Assembly: GCF_018130465.1 (NCBI RefSeq)
Contig: NZ_JAFCKJ010000004.1
Coordinates: 310,001-374,000 of the forward strand
Direction of reading: 5' to 3'
Length of the DNA: 64,000 nt
Origin: Bradyrhizobium canariense
Lineage (GTDB): Bacteria > Pseudomonadota > Alphaproteobacteria > Rhizobiales > Xanthobacteraceae
The notes below the pieces were generated by a model. That model searched no databases. It saw only the letters and a program-made list of their open reading frames with translations, and was not told where the DNA came from. Position 1 is the stretch's first letter. Every line of letters starts with the position of its first letter. Made by a program: the position numbers and the translations under genes. Positions 9,053-17,244 of the stretch are shown piece by piece.

Positions 9053-9178
9053 TCAGCCCTGGCGAGCCTTGAAGCGGCGCTGCACCTTGTTGATCACATA
9101 GACCCGGCCCTTGCGGCGGACCAGGCGGTTGGCGCGATGGCGACCGCGCAGCGATTTCAGCGAGTTACGGACCTTCAT
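9053..9178 (-). CDS. rpmJ: 50S ribosomal protein L36 (cysteine-free form)
   Basis: A 41-residue highly basic protein, [12 protein letters not shown] followed by [19 protein letters not shown], which matches the alphaproteobacterial L36. It contains none of the four zinc ligands of classical L36, so it is the zinc-independent form. It belongs to the large ribosomal subunit. The gene stands alone rather than in the spc operon, as usual for this form in alphaproteobacteria. The longer reading frame upstream is not coding. Confidence 0.95.
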   Translation of the reverse strand: MKVRNSLKSLRGRHRANRLVRRKGRVYVINKVQRRFKARQG

Positions 9179-9409
9179 GGCAGAATCCTGAACGTTCGAA
9201 AGGCCGTGTTCGGCACTACCGTTTCGGCACGCGCGAATGAGGCAAAATGAGATTTTTCCCGCTGGCAGACCGACCGCCCGGGACGGGGCGGTTCTTAAGG
9301 CATGGGAGGACCGGATGTCAATGTTAACTGCCCCGTTCCCACCCAGCAAAATCTTGAAAACAACCCCCTGCAAAGTAGAAGCGGCCGGATCGGCCCAATC
9401 TGCGCCTCT

Positions 9410-9445
9410 GACGACGCCTTGGACGTCACCTTGGACGACGCCTTG
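9410..9445 (+). repeat. Three tandem 12-bp repeats
   Basis: Three head-to-tail units, GACGACGCCTTG, GACGTCACCTTG and GACGACGCCTTG. Units 1 and 3 are identical and unit 2 differs at three positions. They sit 52 nt upstream of the amidohydrolase start, just before an AT-rich palindrome. The function is unknown: spaced protein-binding sites or replication slippage are both possible. Confidence 0.85.
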
Positions 9446-9454
9446 CTAAATTCG

Positions 9455-9467
9455 TTATATCATATAA
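9455..9467. promoter_or_regulatory. AT-rich palindrome, candidate operator or promoter core
   Basis: TTATAT-C-ATATAA is a perfect 13-bp palindrome in otherwise GC-rich DNA, 29 nt before the amidohydrolase start and its GGGAGG ribosome site. It could be an operator for a GntR-, MarR- or TetR-type regulator, or may simply contain the -10 element. No regulator gene lies next to it. Confidence 0.5.
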
Positions 9468-9496
9468 TCAATTCGGCAACCGTCGGGAGGAAATCA

Positions 9497-10381
9497 ATGC
9501 CGAAGCTGAAGCTGCCCAATATCGACGACGTCGTCGCGATCGACATCCACACCCACGCCGAGGAGCCCTGTGGCTGCCACGCCGACGACGGCTATGACGA
9601 CTTCCAGGCGCAGATGGCGGAGTACTTCAAGTCACCGAACAAGCATCCGCCGACCGTGCCGGAAACCGCGGCCTACTATCGCTCCAAGAACATCGCCGCG
9701 GTGATCTTCCCGGTCGACGCCGAGCGCGAGACCGGCTTCCGCCGCTACAGCAATTACGAGATGCTGGAGGTCGCCTCCGACCATCTCGACGTCCTCATCC
9801 CCTTCGTCTCGATCGACCCGCACAAGGGCAAGCTCGGGGTGCGCGAGGCGCGCAAGCTGATCGAAGAATACGGTGTCCGCGGCTTCAAATTCCACCCGAC
9901 CATGCAGGGCTTCTACGCCAACGACCGCATGGCCTATCCGCTCTATGAAGAGATCAACAATGGCGGCGCGATCGCGCTGTTCCACACCGGCCAGACCGGC
10001 GTCGGCTCGGGCATGCCCGGCGGCATGGGGATGCGGCTGAAATATTCCAACCCGATGTACATGGACGACGTCGCGGCCGATTTCCCCGACCTCAAGATCA
10101 TCCTCGCGCATCCCTCCTTCCCCTGGCAGGAAGAGGCGCTGTCGGTCGCGACCCACAAGCCGAACGTCTACATCGATCTTTCGGGCTGGTCGCCAAAGTA
10201 TTTCCCGCCGATCCTGGTGCGCTACATCAACTCGATCCTGCAGGACAAGATGCTGTTCGGCTCGGACTGGCCGGTGATCACGCCGGACCGCTGGCTGTCG
10301 GATTTCGCCAAGATCGACATCCGCGACGAGATCCGGCCGAAGGTATTGAAGGCCAACGCGCGCAAGATTTTGGGAATTTAG
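9497..10381 (+). CDS. Amidohydrolase family protein (amidohydrolase_2, decarboxylase-like)
   Basis: A 294-residue TIM-barrel metal-dependent enzyme of the amidohydrolase_2 / ACMSD group, whose members hydrolyse or decarboxylate aromatic and heterocyclic acids. The N-terminal metal motif H18-T-H20 is in AIDIHTH, a further histidine occurs in ILAHPSFPW, and the C-terminal aspartate is in FGSDWPV. The start at 9497 has GGGAGG 6 nt upstream, so an N-terminal extension of the open frame is rejected. The substrate is unknown; related proteins are often annotated as 4-hydroxyphenyl-beta-ketoacyl-CoA or resorcylate-type enzymes. It appears monocistronic. Confidence 0.88.
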   Translation: MPKLKLPNIDDVVAIDIHTHAEEPCGCHADDGYDDFQAQMAEYFKSPNKHPPTVPETAAYYRSKNIAAVIFPVDAERETGFRRYSNYEMLEVASDHLDVLIPFVSIDPHKGKLGVREARKLIEEYGVRGFKFHPTMQGFYANDRMAYPLYEEINNGGAIALFHTGQTGVGSGMPGGMGMRLKYSNPMYMDDVAADFPDLKIILAHPSFPWQEEALSVATHKPNVYIDLSGWSPKYFPPILVRYINSILQDKMLFGSDWPVITPDRWLSDFAKIDIRDEIRPKVLKANARKILGI

Positions 10382-10507
10382 ATACTCATCGCCGTAGCGC
10401 ATTGAGGGCTTCGACGCTGCTATCGAAACCCTCACGCTCAGGCCCTCAAGGCCAAATTGCGGATGGCGGCCTTGGCGCGGTGAATCCGATGGCCGCGTTG
10501 GGTGCGA

Positions 10508-10855
10508 TCAGTTCACGCTTGCCAGATAGCCCGCCAAAATTGTCCGGCTCTGGCTGAGCGTCTCGATACGCTCGTCGATCAGGCCGACCTGCTGAGCGAG
10601 TATCTTTCGCAGCTCGTTGCACGGCGTGAAAGCTGGATCGTTGTTCCTTACGCACGGGAGCAACCGCTTGATGGTTTCGAGCGTCATCCCTGCGCCGCCG
10701 AGCATCTTGATCCGCCGTACCGTTTCCTCTTCGGCCGGCCCATAGTCGCGATAGCCGGAGTTCGTCCGCAGCGGCGCAAGCAACCCCTCGCCTTCGTAGT
10801 AACGCAGCATCCGGACGCTTACCCCCGTCCTCCGGGAGAGTTCGCCAATTTTCAT
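10508..10855 (-). CDS. MerR-family transcriptional regulator
   Basis: A 115-residue regulator with the MerR winged helix at the N-terminus (MKIGELSRRTGVSVRMLRYYE), then GYRDYG and a dimerisation helix. Two cysteines, C68 and C79, lie at the hinge where MerR sensors bind metals or react with electrophiles, so redox or aldehyde sensing is possible. AGAGGTT lies just upstream of the start. It is divergent from an alcohol-dehydrogenase-like gene, and the shared 84-nt region holds a typical MerR promoter, so it very probably controls that gene. Confidence 0.92.
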   Translation of the reverse strand: MKIGELSRRTGVSVRMLRYYEGEGLLAPLRTNSGYRDYGPAEEETVRRIKMLGGAGMTLETIKRLLPCVRNNDPAFTPCNELRKILAQQVGLIDERIETLSQSRTILAGYLASVN

Positions 10856-10866
10856 CTGAAAACCTC

Positions 10867-10898
10867 TTGACCCTGACAGTGCTGTCAGACCCTACGGA
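10867..10898 (+). promoter_or_regulatory. MerR-type promoter with palindromic operator in the spacer
   Basis: TTGACC (10867-10872) is a good -35. It is followed at once by the palindrome CTGACAG-TG-CTGTCAG (10873-10888) and then a TACGGA-like -10 beginning at 10893. The 19-20-nt spacer containing a dyad is the hallmark of MerR-activated promoters. It directs transcription towards the dehydrogenase. Confidence 0.8.
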
Positions 10899-10939
10899 CT
10901 GTGCTCATCCAAGTAATGCCGCTTGTGAAGGGTGCAACG

Positions 10940-11950
10940 ATGAAAGCCTACCATTTGAATGGCCATTCTGGTGCTGGCCGCCTTGTGCGCGTCGATCTCG
11001 GCAAACCCGAACCCGCCAACGGCGAGGTCCGCATCCGGGTCGAAGCAGCCAGTCTCAACTACCGCGACCTCCTGATCCTCGACCGAGCGGGCCAAGGCGG
11101 GCTCAACGGCCGCGTACCGCTCTGCGACGGCGCAGGCGTCGTTGACGCCGTCGGCTCCGACGTCGTGCAGTGGCAGGTCGGCGACCGTGTCGCCGCATCG
11201 TACTTTCGCGATTGGATCTCGGGGCCGTTCAAGGCGAGCTACATTGCTTCAGCTCTCGGCAGCAACACCCAGGATGGAATGCTGGCGGAGTATGCCGTGC
11301 TGCCGGCGACCGCACTGGTGTCCGTGCCGGCGCATTTGTCCCCGGTCGAGGCCGCGACCCTGCCCTGTGCCGGCGTTACGGCCTTCCATGGCCTCATCGC
11401 ACGCGGCGGGATGAACAAAGGCGATACGTTGCTGGTCCAGGGAACGGGTGGCGTCGCGCTGTTCGGTCTTCAGTTCGCAGCCGCGCTGGGGGCACGCACA
11501 ATCGTGATATCCTCCTCCGACGAAAAACTCGCCCGCGCCAAGGCGCTGGGCGGCTCGACTCTCATCAACTACCGCGACACGCCCGACTGGGATGTCGCGC
11601 TGATGAAGGCGACGAATGGCGGAGGCGCCAGTCATATCCTCGAACTCGGCGGGCCCGGCACCTATGACCGATCGCTGCGATCGGTCGCTTCGGGTGGCAA
11701 GATCGTTCAGATTGGTGTTTTGACGGGGTTCGGCCCCAAGCCCGACCTCGCGCGCCTTCAGTGGGAGAATGCCGACATCATCGGTGTCACCGTCGGATCG
11801 GTCGAACACTTTGTCGCGATGAATCGCTTCCTGACCGAACACGCGATCCGCCCGATCATCGATCGGGTCTACCGCTTCGACGATGCGCCCGAAGCGTATA
11901 CGCACCTGCGGACCGGCTCACACTTCGGCAAGATCGTTGTAGGATTCTAG
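10940..11950 (+). CDS. Medium-chain alcohol dehydrogenase / quinone oxidoreductase-like protein
   Basis: A 336-residue member of the MDR superfamily with an N-terminal GroES-like domain and a Rossmann domain with VQGTGGVALFGLQFA. The usual catalytic-zinc cysteine near residue 40 is absent (AASLNYRDLLIL), so it is closer to zinc-independent quinone oxidoreductases or enoyl reductases. The start at 10940 has GAAGGG 7 nt upstream. Transcription probably comes from the MerR promoter. A likely role is NAD(P)H-dependent reduction of a reactive carbonyl or quinone sensed by the regulator, but this is inference. Confidence 0.88.
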   Translation: MKAYHLNGHSGAGRLVRVDLGKPEPANGEVRIRVEAASLNYRDLLILDRAGQGGLNGRVPLCDGAGVVDAVGSDVVQWQVGDRVAASYFRDWISGPFKASYIASALGSNTQDGMLAEYAVLPATALVSVPAHLSPVEAATLPCAGVTAFHGLIARGGMNKGDTLLVQGTGGVALFGLQFAAALGARTIVISSSDEKLARAKALGGSTLINYRDTPDWDVALMKATNGGGASHILELGGPGTYDRSLRSVASGGKIVQIGVLTGFGPKPDLARLQWENADIIGVTVGSVEHFVAMNRFLTEHAIRPIIDRVYRFDDAPEAYTHLRTGSHFGKIVVGF

Positions 11951-12065
11951 AAGCCAGGGCCGGGTCAGTCGCGCAAAGGCAGCGCCCCATTCGAGTTCCT
12001 GCTTGGATCGATATCGCGGCGCCTTGTATAGTCCGTGGACCGCAAGATCCCGGAGGACAGGTCCA

Positions 12066-12797
12066 TTGAGCCTCAAAGCCGTTGTCTTCGATGCCTACGG
12101 AACGCTCTACGACATCCAGTCGGTCGCAGAGACCACGGAGGACGCGTTTCCGGGCTACGGCGAGATCATCACGCAGATCTGGCGGATCAAGCAGCTCGAA
12201 TACACCTGGTTGCGCTCGCTGATGCGGCGCTACCAGGATTTTGCCGCCGTCACCCGCGACTCGCTTGCCTATACGCTGCGCGTGCTCGGGCTCGCTTACG
12301 AGAACGAGGCATTCGAGCGCGTCGTCGAGAAGTACCTGCATCTCGATCTCTATCCGGATGCGACGGCAGCGCTCACGGCTCTGAAACCGCGAAAACTCGC
12401 CATCCTCTCCAACGGCAGTCCGGACATGCTGAATGCGCTCGTGCGCAACTCCGGCCTCGACGCCTTGCTCGACGCCACGATCAGCGTCGACGCGAAGAAG
12501 ATCTTCAAGCCGAGCCCGGAAGCTTATGAGCTGATCGGCGAGGTGCTCGGCACCGCGCCTGACGAGGTGCTGTTCGTCTCCTCCAATCCCTGGGACGTCG
12601 CGGGCGCGAAAGCGTTCGGACTGAACGTTGCCTGGATCGAACGGGTGACGCCCGAAGCGATGGCGCTGGCTTGCGTCGAGAACGAACTCGTGGCACCGCT
12701 GACGATGTTCAAGGCGATCCGCACCCAGATGGACGAGCTCGGCTTTGCGCCGGACCACCGCGTCCGGGCGCTCTCCGAACTGCCAGGGATTGCTTAG
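12066..12797 (+). CDS. Haloacid dehalogenase, type II
   Basis: A 243-residue HAD-superfamily enzyme with all L-2-haloacid dehalogenase motifs: nucleophile Asp in VVFDAYGTLYD, SNGSPDML, the lysine in FKPSPEAY, and FVSSNPWDVAGAKAFG. The enzyme hydrolyses 2-haloalkanoic acids to hydroxy acids. The start is a TTG with GGAGG 9 nt before it; no ATG fits the conserved N-terminus. It is co-directional with the dehydrogenase, 115 nt downstream. The motif set is complete, so activity is likely. Confidence 0.9.
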   Translation: MSLKAVVFDAYGTLYDIQSVAETTEDAFPGYGEIITQIWRIKQLEYTWLRSLMRRYQDFAAVTRDSLAYTLRVLGLAYENEAFERVVEKYLHLDLYPDATAALTALKPRKLAILSNGSPDMLNALVRNSGLDALLDATISVDAKKIFKPSPEAYELIGEVLGTAPDEVLFVSSNPWDVAGAKAFGLNVAWIERVTPEAMALACVENELVAPLTMFKAIRTQMDELGFAPDHRVRALSELPGIA

Positions 12798-12838
12798 GAA
12801 TCGCCGCCCGCCCATAAGTCTGGAATGAGCTGACTGGA

Positions 12839-13306
12839 ATGAGCCTGGAATCCGTTCGCGCCTTCTTCGCTGAAAAAGCCCCCGACATCACCGTTATCGA
12901 ATCCCCGATCAGCTCCGCGACAGTGCCGCTGGCCGCCGAAGCCTATGGCGTCGAACCCGGAATGATCGCCAAGACGCTGTCGTTGCGGATCGGCGAGCGC
13001 GTGATCCTGATCGTCGCGGCCGGCACGTCGCGGATGGACAACAAGAAGGTGAAGGCATCCTTCGGCGGCAAGCCGAAGATGCTGGGGCTGGAAGAGGTTG
13101 CCGAGATCACCGGCCACGAGGTCGGCGGCGTCTGTCCGTTCGGACTGAAGGCGCCGCTGCCGGTCTATTGCGACGTGTCGCTGAAGGCGTTCGACGTGGT
13201 GGTGCCCGCCGCCGGCTCGACCCATAGCGCGGTGCGCATCACGCCGGACCGGATGGCCGAGCTGACCGGGGCTGAATGGGTCGATGTCTGCGAGGTCAGG
13301 CCGTAA
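12839..13306 (+). CDS. YbaK/EbsC-family protein (aminoacyl-tRNA deacylase-like)
   Basis: A 155-residue single-domain protein of the YbaK/ProX editing superfamily. Family members deacylate mischarged tRNAs such as Cys- or Ala-tRNA(Pro). Recognisable stretches are AKTLSLRIGERVILIVAAG, the conserved lysine in MDNKKVKASFGG, and GGVCPFGL near residue 102. It follows the haloacid dehalogenase by 41 nt on the same strand. The exact tRNA substrate cannot be set from sequence alone. Confidence 0.9.
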   Translation: MSLESVRAFFAEKAPDITVIESPISSATVPLAAEAYGVEPGMIAKTLSLRIGERVILIVAAGTSRMDNKKVKASFGGKPKMLGLEEVAEITGHEVGGVCPFGLKAPLPVYCDVSLKAFDVVVPAAGSTHSAVRITPDRMAELTGAEWVDVCEVRP

Positions 13307-13368
13307 GGCAGTTGCGGAATGCCTGATGCCTGATGCATTCGCCGGTCAGGGAGGCTAATGTACGGACC

Positions 13369-14208
13369 ATGCCCGACGATAAGGTAAAACGACGGCTGAC
13401 CACCGTGCTGTGCGCCGATGTGCACGGCTATTCCCGCCTCATGGAAGCAGACGAAGCGGGAACGCTGGAGACGCTCCGCCGCTACCGCACGGCCATTGCG
13501 GGATTGGTGGAGCGCCATGACGGGCGCATCGTAAACACCTGGGGTGATGCCGTCATCGCCGAATTCGCCAGCGTCGTCGAGGCCGTGCAATGCGCGGTCG
13601 AGATTCAGCAGGAAATTGCCAACCAGGATTCGGACCCACCTCCACCGATGCGTTTTCGCATCGGCATCAATCTCGGCGACGTGATGGTGGACGGTTCCGA
13701 TCTTTATGGAGACGGGGTCAATATCGCGGCGCGTCTGCAAGAACTTGCCGAACCCGGTGGCATCGTGATCTCCAGTTCTGCCTATGATCAGGTGCACAAC
13801 AAATTATCGGTGGGCTTCGACTGTCTCGGTCAGCGTCCAATGAAAAACATTGCTCCCGTGACCAGCTATCGTGTGACCATGAGCGGCCAAACCGCTCAAG
13901 CACGGAGCTTTCCGCCTGGCGAACGCCTGGCTTCTCAGGGCGCAGTTGCGGGCTCGGCAACTGACGCCGTCCACCGCGACAGATACGAGTCATCCACGTG
14001 GATGCGCTTCGTTTCAGATGGGTTGGCGAAGCTGCCGCGCCCGGTTGCAGCGGCCCTCACGGTGTCGGCCTTTCTGATTCTGATCAATATTTTCACCGGC
14101 ATGCACAGGATCTGGTTCCATTGGCCAGTCGCAGCTTTGCTCTTCGGTGCCATCATGCGGACGGCGCTCCGCCATCGACCTGAGTCGGACAGCAAGGGCG
14201 AGCGCTGA
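13369..14208 (+). CDS. Class III adenylate/guanylate cyclase with C-terminal membrane segments
   Basis: A 279-residue protein with an N-terminal class III cyclase domain (about residues 8-170). Both metal aspartates are present, D17 in CADVHGYS and D60 in NTWGDAV, and transition-state residues are seen in GVNIAARLQE. Position 56, usually a purine-selecting lysine, is Asn. The C-terminal part has two hydrophobic stretches (PVAAALTVSAFLILINIFTG and WPVAALLFGAIM), so the catalytic domain is attached to the membrane by its C-terminus. AGGGAGG lies 14 nt before the chosen ATG; an ATG 36 nt earlier is possible. Confidence 0.85.
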   Translation: MPDDKVKRRLTTVLCADVHGYSRLMEADEAGTLETLRRYRTAIAGLVERHDGRIVNTWGDAVIAEFASVVEAVQCAVEIQQEIANQDSDPPPPMRFRIGINLGDVMVDGSDLYGDGVNIAARLQELAEPGGIVISSSAYDQVHNKLSVGFDCLGQRPMKNIAPVTSYRVTMSGQTAQARSFPPGERLASQGAVAGSATDAVHRDRYESSTWMRFVSDGLAKLPRPVAAALTVSAFLILINIFTGMHRIWFHWPVAALLFGAIMRTALRHRPESDSKGER

Positions 14209-14299
14209 ACGAGGCGGCACGCCCGCATCTTCGCGCCTACTGCTGCGCACGCTCCCGGATCATTGGCAGCCTCTTGGCAGCGCTAATCGTCTGGCAGCA

Positions 14300-14656
14300 C
14301 TAATCGTCGTTGTCGTCATAAGGCCGCGGCTGTGATTGCGGAGGTGGTGGCGGCGCATTGTTATAGCGGGGCACGGGCGCGGCGCGATTGCGCGGAACCG
14401 GCTGCTGCGGCTGCATCTGGTTGTTGGACTGGAACACCGCGCGGCAGCCGCTGGAAAGCTGCGGCGTGTTCTGCTGCAAGCAGGCCGTGATGCGGCTCAC
14501 GTCAGGGATCTGGTCGCTGCACAGCCGCCACACATCCGGCGTGCAGGCCATCTGCTGCTCCATGGTTCCGCGATACTCTTCGGCGGACGCAGCACTCTGT
14601 GCGACGATGCCGCCGATCGCGAGCGCTACACCCAGCACAATCCGCTCTGTCCGCAT
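14300..14656 (-). CDS. Secreted cysteine- and proline-rich hypothetical protein
   Basis: A 118-residue protein with a signal peptide ending at ASAEE near residue 26. The mature N-terminal half has four cysteines (MACTPDVWRLCS, ITACLQQ, SSGCRAVF), a spacing that resembles small cysteine-rich-repeat proteins of rhizobia. The C-terminal tail is low complexity: Q, P and N rich, then DDNDD. AAGGATCAGG lies before the ATG. The function is unknown. It is convergent with the cyclase gene. Confidence 0.78.
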   Translation of the reverse strand: MRTERIVLGVALAIGGIVAQSAASAEEYRGTMEQQMACTPDVWRLCSDQIPDVSRITACLQQNTPQLSSGCRAVFQSNNQMQPQQPVPRNRAAPVPRYNNAPPPPPQSQPRPYDDNDD

Positions 14657-14766
14657 GACCTGATCCTTCTTGAGTCTCTTGAATTTGAGTCCCTCGAATT
14701 CTCTTCAATCAATGAGACGCGGAGAGGTTCTGGACCAACAAAAAAATGTGAAATCGGGCTGGGAAC

Positions 14767-15750
14767 CTATTCGACCTTGCCGATCTTCTTGACGGCCGTA
14801 ATCAGCCGCGCGCTGTCAACCGCCACGAACTCGGCAAACGCCGGTGCGTCCTGATAGGCGACGAGACTGCCCGACGTTTCGAAGGCCTTGAGCACGTCGG
14901 GGCTCGTCATCACCTGCGCCATCGCTTCGCGCAGCCGGCTCGCGATCGGGGCAGGAAGGGCACTCTGTGCAAAGAGCCCGGCCCAGATGTACATCTCGAC
15001 GTCCTTGTAGCCGAGCTCCTGGAAAGTCGGAACGTCGGGGAAGCTCGCGATGCGCCGCGCTCCGCAATTGCCGAGCACGCGCAGCTTGCCGTCGTCGACC
15101 TGCGGCTTCAGCGTGCCGGGTGCCGCGGCGATCGCCTGCACGGTGCCGCTGAGGATCGCGGTCAGCGCGGGGCCGGCGCCGCGGAACGGCACGTGCAGCA
15201 GCTTGATGCCGGCGCTGCTCGCAAACATCTCCATCGCCACGTGCAGCGTTCCGTAGGGACCGGACGAGCCATAGGTGATCTGGCCCGGGCGCTTCTTCGC
15301 ATCCTCGACGAAATCCTGCGCCGTCTTCCACGGCGCCGAGGCCGGGACCGCCAGCAGCGTGGGATCGGCCAGCACGCGCGCGATCGGCATGAACTGCGAG
15401 ACCTCGTAGGCGACCGGACGGTCGAACAGCCGGTCGGCCTCGGGCAGCACCGCAAGCGAAGACAGCGTCATCAGCAGCGTATAGCCGTCGGGCTCGGCGC
15501 GCGCCGCCGCGGCATTACCGACGGATCCACCGCCACCGCCGGCGCGGTTGTCGACGATGACCGCCTTGCCGAGGATTCGCTCCAGCGCCTGTGCTACGGG
15601 GCGCGCCGCGAGATCCGCCTGGCCGCCGGCCGGAAACGGCACGATCATGGTGACGTTGCGAGCGGGATAGGCTTGCGCGAAAGCCGAGCTCGACAACGCA
15701 GGCAACAACGGCAATGCGGCAGCGGCGCGCAGGACATCGCGTCGATCCAT
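14767..15750 (-). CDS. TctC/Bug-family periplasmic substrate-binding protein
   Basis: A 327-residue tripartite-tricarboxylate-transporter receptor of the Bug family. It has a Tat-like signal (MDRRDVLRAAAALPLLP, cut near AFAQAYP), then YPARNVTMIVPFPAGG and DNRAGGGGG, typical of the ligand cleft loops. Such proteins capture carboxylates or aromatic acids in the periplasm. No tctA or tctB gene is nearby, so this is an orphan receptor, common in this group of bacteria. A GGGGGAAA ribosome site precedes the chosen ATG; a 26-residue longer frame is not supported. Confidence 0.92.
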   Translation of the reverse strand: MDRRDVLRAAAALPLLPALSSSAFAQAYPARNVTMIVPFPAGGQADLAARPVAQALERILGKAVIVDNRAGGGGGSVGNAAAARAEPDGYTLLMTLSSLAVLPEADRLFDRPVAYEVSQFMPIARVLADPTLLAVPASAPWKTAQDFVEDAKKRPGQITYGSSGPYGTLHVAMEMFASSAGIKLLHVPFRGAGPALTAILSGTVQAIAAAPGTLKPQVDDGKLRVLGNCGARRIASFPDVPTFQELGYKDVEMYIWAGLFAQSALPAPIASRLREAMAQVMTSPDVLKAFETSGSLVAYQDAPAFAEFVAVDSARLITAVKKIGKVE

Positions 15751-15905
15751 GGCAGATTTCCCCCTGTTTTTCTTGTTTCGCTGCCAGCCTAGCGTTAACG
15801 TCCGCAAGAACAAGTCGCGCGGCAGCATTTACGAAGCATTATCCATGTTCCGCCCGGTCAGGAACGCCTCCCTGGACCCACCGTTGCCTCCCAGGGAGAG
15901 GAGCG

Positions 15906-16163
15906 ATGAATAGACTTCGGACCATTGACGTGGCGTTGGACGAGATGCTGGTGAATCTCGCCGCTATCGTCTTACGGCTTTCAAAGCCTGACGTGACGCG
16001 CACGCCGGAAGCGCGCCGCGCCTTGGCGCAATCCGTGCATCAATACGCGGTCTGCGCGAAGCGCTCGCGCGATCCGCGTGTTCATGATTTGAAGTCGCGG
16101 CTGGAAGAAACGTTGAAGCCGAGCTTGCGAATTGTCGCGAAGGATGGCGTGAAGGTATCGTAG
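15906..16163 (+). CDS. Small hypothetical protein
   Basis: An 85-residue basic, helical protein (MNRLRTIDVALDEMLVNLAAIVLRL...KSRLEETLKPSLRIVAKD) with one cysteine in the middle. No domain was recognised. A strong GGAGAGGAGC ribosome site precedes the ATG, supporting expression. It lies between the TctC-type gene, which is transcribed away from it, and the convergent LysR gene whose 3' end is 28 nt away. Confidence 0.68.
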   Translation: MNRLRTIDVALDEMLVNLAAIVLRLSKPDVTRTPEARRALAQSVHQYAVCAKRSRDPRVHDLKSRLEETLKPSLRIVAKDGVKVS

Positions 16164-16191
16164 TCAGACACCGTGGCCGAAGCCGCTTGGT

Positions 16192-17127
16192 CTATGACGG
16201 CTTTGCCTTTCCGCGCACCCGCCGCTTGCACGTACCCGGCAGCTTCGCCGCGAGAAAATCGCCGAGCGCCTCGACGCGTGCGGGGCGCGGGCCGCCGGGT
16301 GGCGTCACCAGGTGCACGGCGCCTTCAGCCTGCTTCCAGTCTTTCAGGATCACTTCGACCTCGCCGGATGAAATCGCCTCGCCGACGATGAACTCCGGCA
16401 GCTCGGCGATGCCGAGGCCGGCGATCAGCGCCGGCATCACGGCTTCGCCGTTGTTGACGCGGAGCTGTCCGCCCGGGCGCACGCTGGCCTGCTCGCCGGT
16501 CGAGTTGGTGTAGTGCCAGACGTTGGGCGTCGAGAGATAGGCGTAGCTGAAGCATTTGTGCTCGGCCAGATGCATCGGATGCGTCGGCCGTCCGTGTTGC
16601 TTGAGATAGGACGGCGCGGCCACCGTGAAACGCGGCATGGTGAAGAGCCGCCGCGCGATCAGCGAGGAGTCCGGCAGCCGTGCGATCCGCACCGCCATGT
16701 CAAAGCCTTCGCCGATCAAATCGATGGTCGCATCGCTCAAGTGCAGATCGATCGAGACCTCCGGATAAGCCTCGAAGAACTCCGGCAGCAGCGGCGCCAC
16801 CGCCTTGGTTCCGAACGTCATGGGCACGGCGAGCCGCACTAGGCCCCGCGGTGCCACCGACTGCGCCAGCGCCTCGTTCTCCGCCGCCTCACCGTCGGAC
16901 AGCAGGCGCGTCGCACGCTCGGCGAGCTTATGCCCGGCGTCGGTCAGCGCGAGCCGGCGTGAGGTGCGGTTGAACAGCCGGGCGCCGAGCCGCTCTTCGA
17001 GGCGCGTGACGGCCTTGGACACCGTCGCCTTGGACATCGCGAGCTCGCCCGCGGCACCCGCAAACGACCGTAATTCCACGACTTTTGCGAAAATCGCGAG
17101 TGCCTCGAAATCGGGGAGTTTGGCCAT
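16192..17127 (-). CDS. LysR-family transcriptional regulator (of the SDR-pirin-wrbA operon)
   Basis: A 311-residue LysR regulator. The winged helix-turn-helix is at residues 3-62 (FAGAAGELAMSKATVSKAVTRLEERLG), followed by a LysR substrate-binding domain with PRGLVRLAVPM and DMAVRIARLPDSSL. It belongs to the CrgA/AaeR-like subgroup. A frame extended by 15 residues exists, but MAKLPDF is the conserved start. It is divergent from the SDR-pirin-wrbA genes, 117 nt apart, the usual layout for a LysR regulator and its target. Confidence 0.92.
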   Translation of the reverse strand: MAKLPDFEALAIFAKVVELRSFAGAAGELAMSKATVSKAVTRLEERLGARLFNRTSRRLALTDAGHKLAERATRLLSDGEAAENEALAQSVAPRGLVRLAVPMTFGTKAVAPLLPEFFEAYPEVSIDLHLSDATIDLIGEGFDMAVRIARLPDSSLIARRLFTMPRFTVAAPSYLKQHGRPTHPMHLAEHKCFSYAYLSTPNVWHYTNSTGEQASVRPGGQLRVNNGEAVMPALIAGLGIAELPEFIVGEAISSGEVEVILKDWKQAEGAVHLVTPPGGPRPARVEALGDFLAAKLPGTCKRRVRGKAKPS

Positions 17128-17244
17128 GAAGGCGGATCCAATTAGGGTGTTTATGGAAACAATGCATTTCAACAGTTTCTATTTCTATACCACAAGCGGA
17201 GGCTTATCCAAGGGCCATCAGAAATTCAGGAATGGAGAAATCCA

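Larger units (their letters stand above)
9179..9496. other. 318-nt intergenic region between rpmJ and the amidohydrolase
   Basis: No gene is supported here. The region must hold the promoters of two divergent genes. A GC hairpin is visible at 9273-9292 (7-nt arms ACCGCCC and GGGCGGT), as well as a 12-bp triplicate and an AT-rich palindrome nearer the amidohydrolase, which are listed separately. An open frame runs through it in the amidohydrolase frame but lacks a start with a ribosome site. Confidence 0.6.

Noticed and set aside
9302-9496. N-terminal extension of the amidohydrolase through the 12-bp repeats
   Set aside because: The ATG at 9497 has a strong GGGAGG site at the right distance and begins the conserved sequence, so the repeats are outside the protein.
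12003-12065. Upstream start for the haloacid dehalogenase
   Set aside because: The family's N-terminus begins at the TTG at 12066, which has a GGAGG site, and earlier codons show no conserved sequence.
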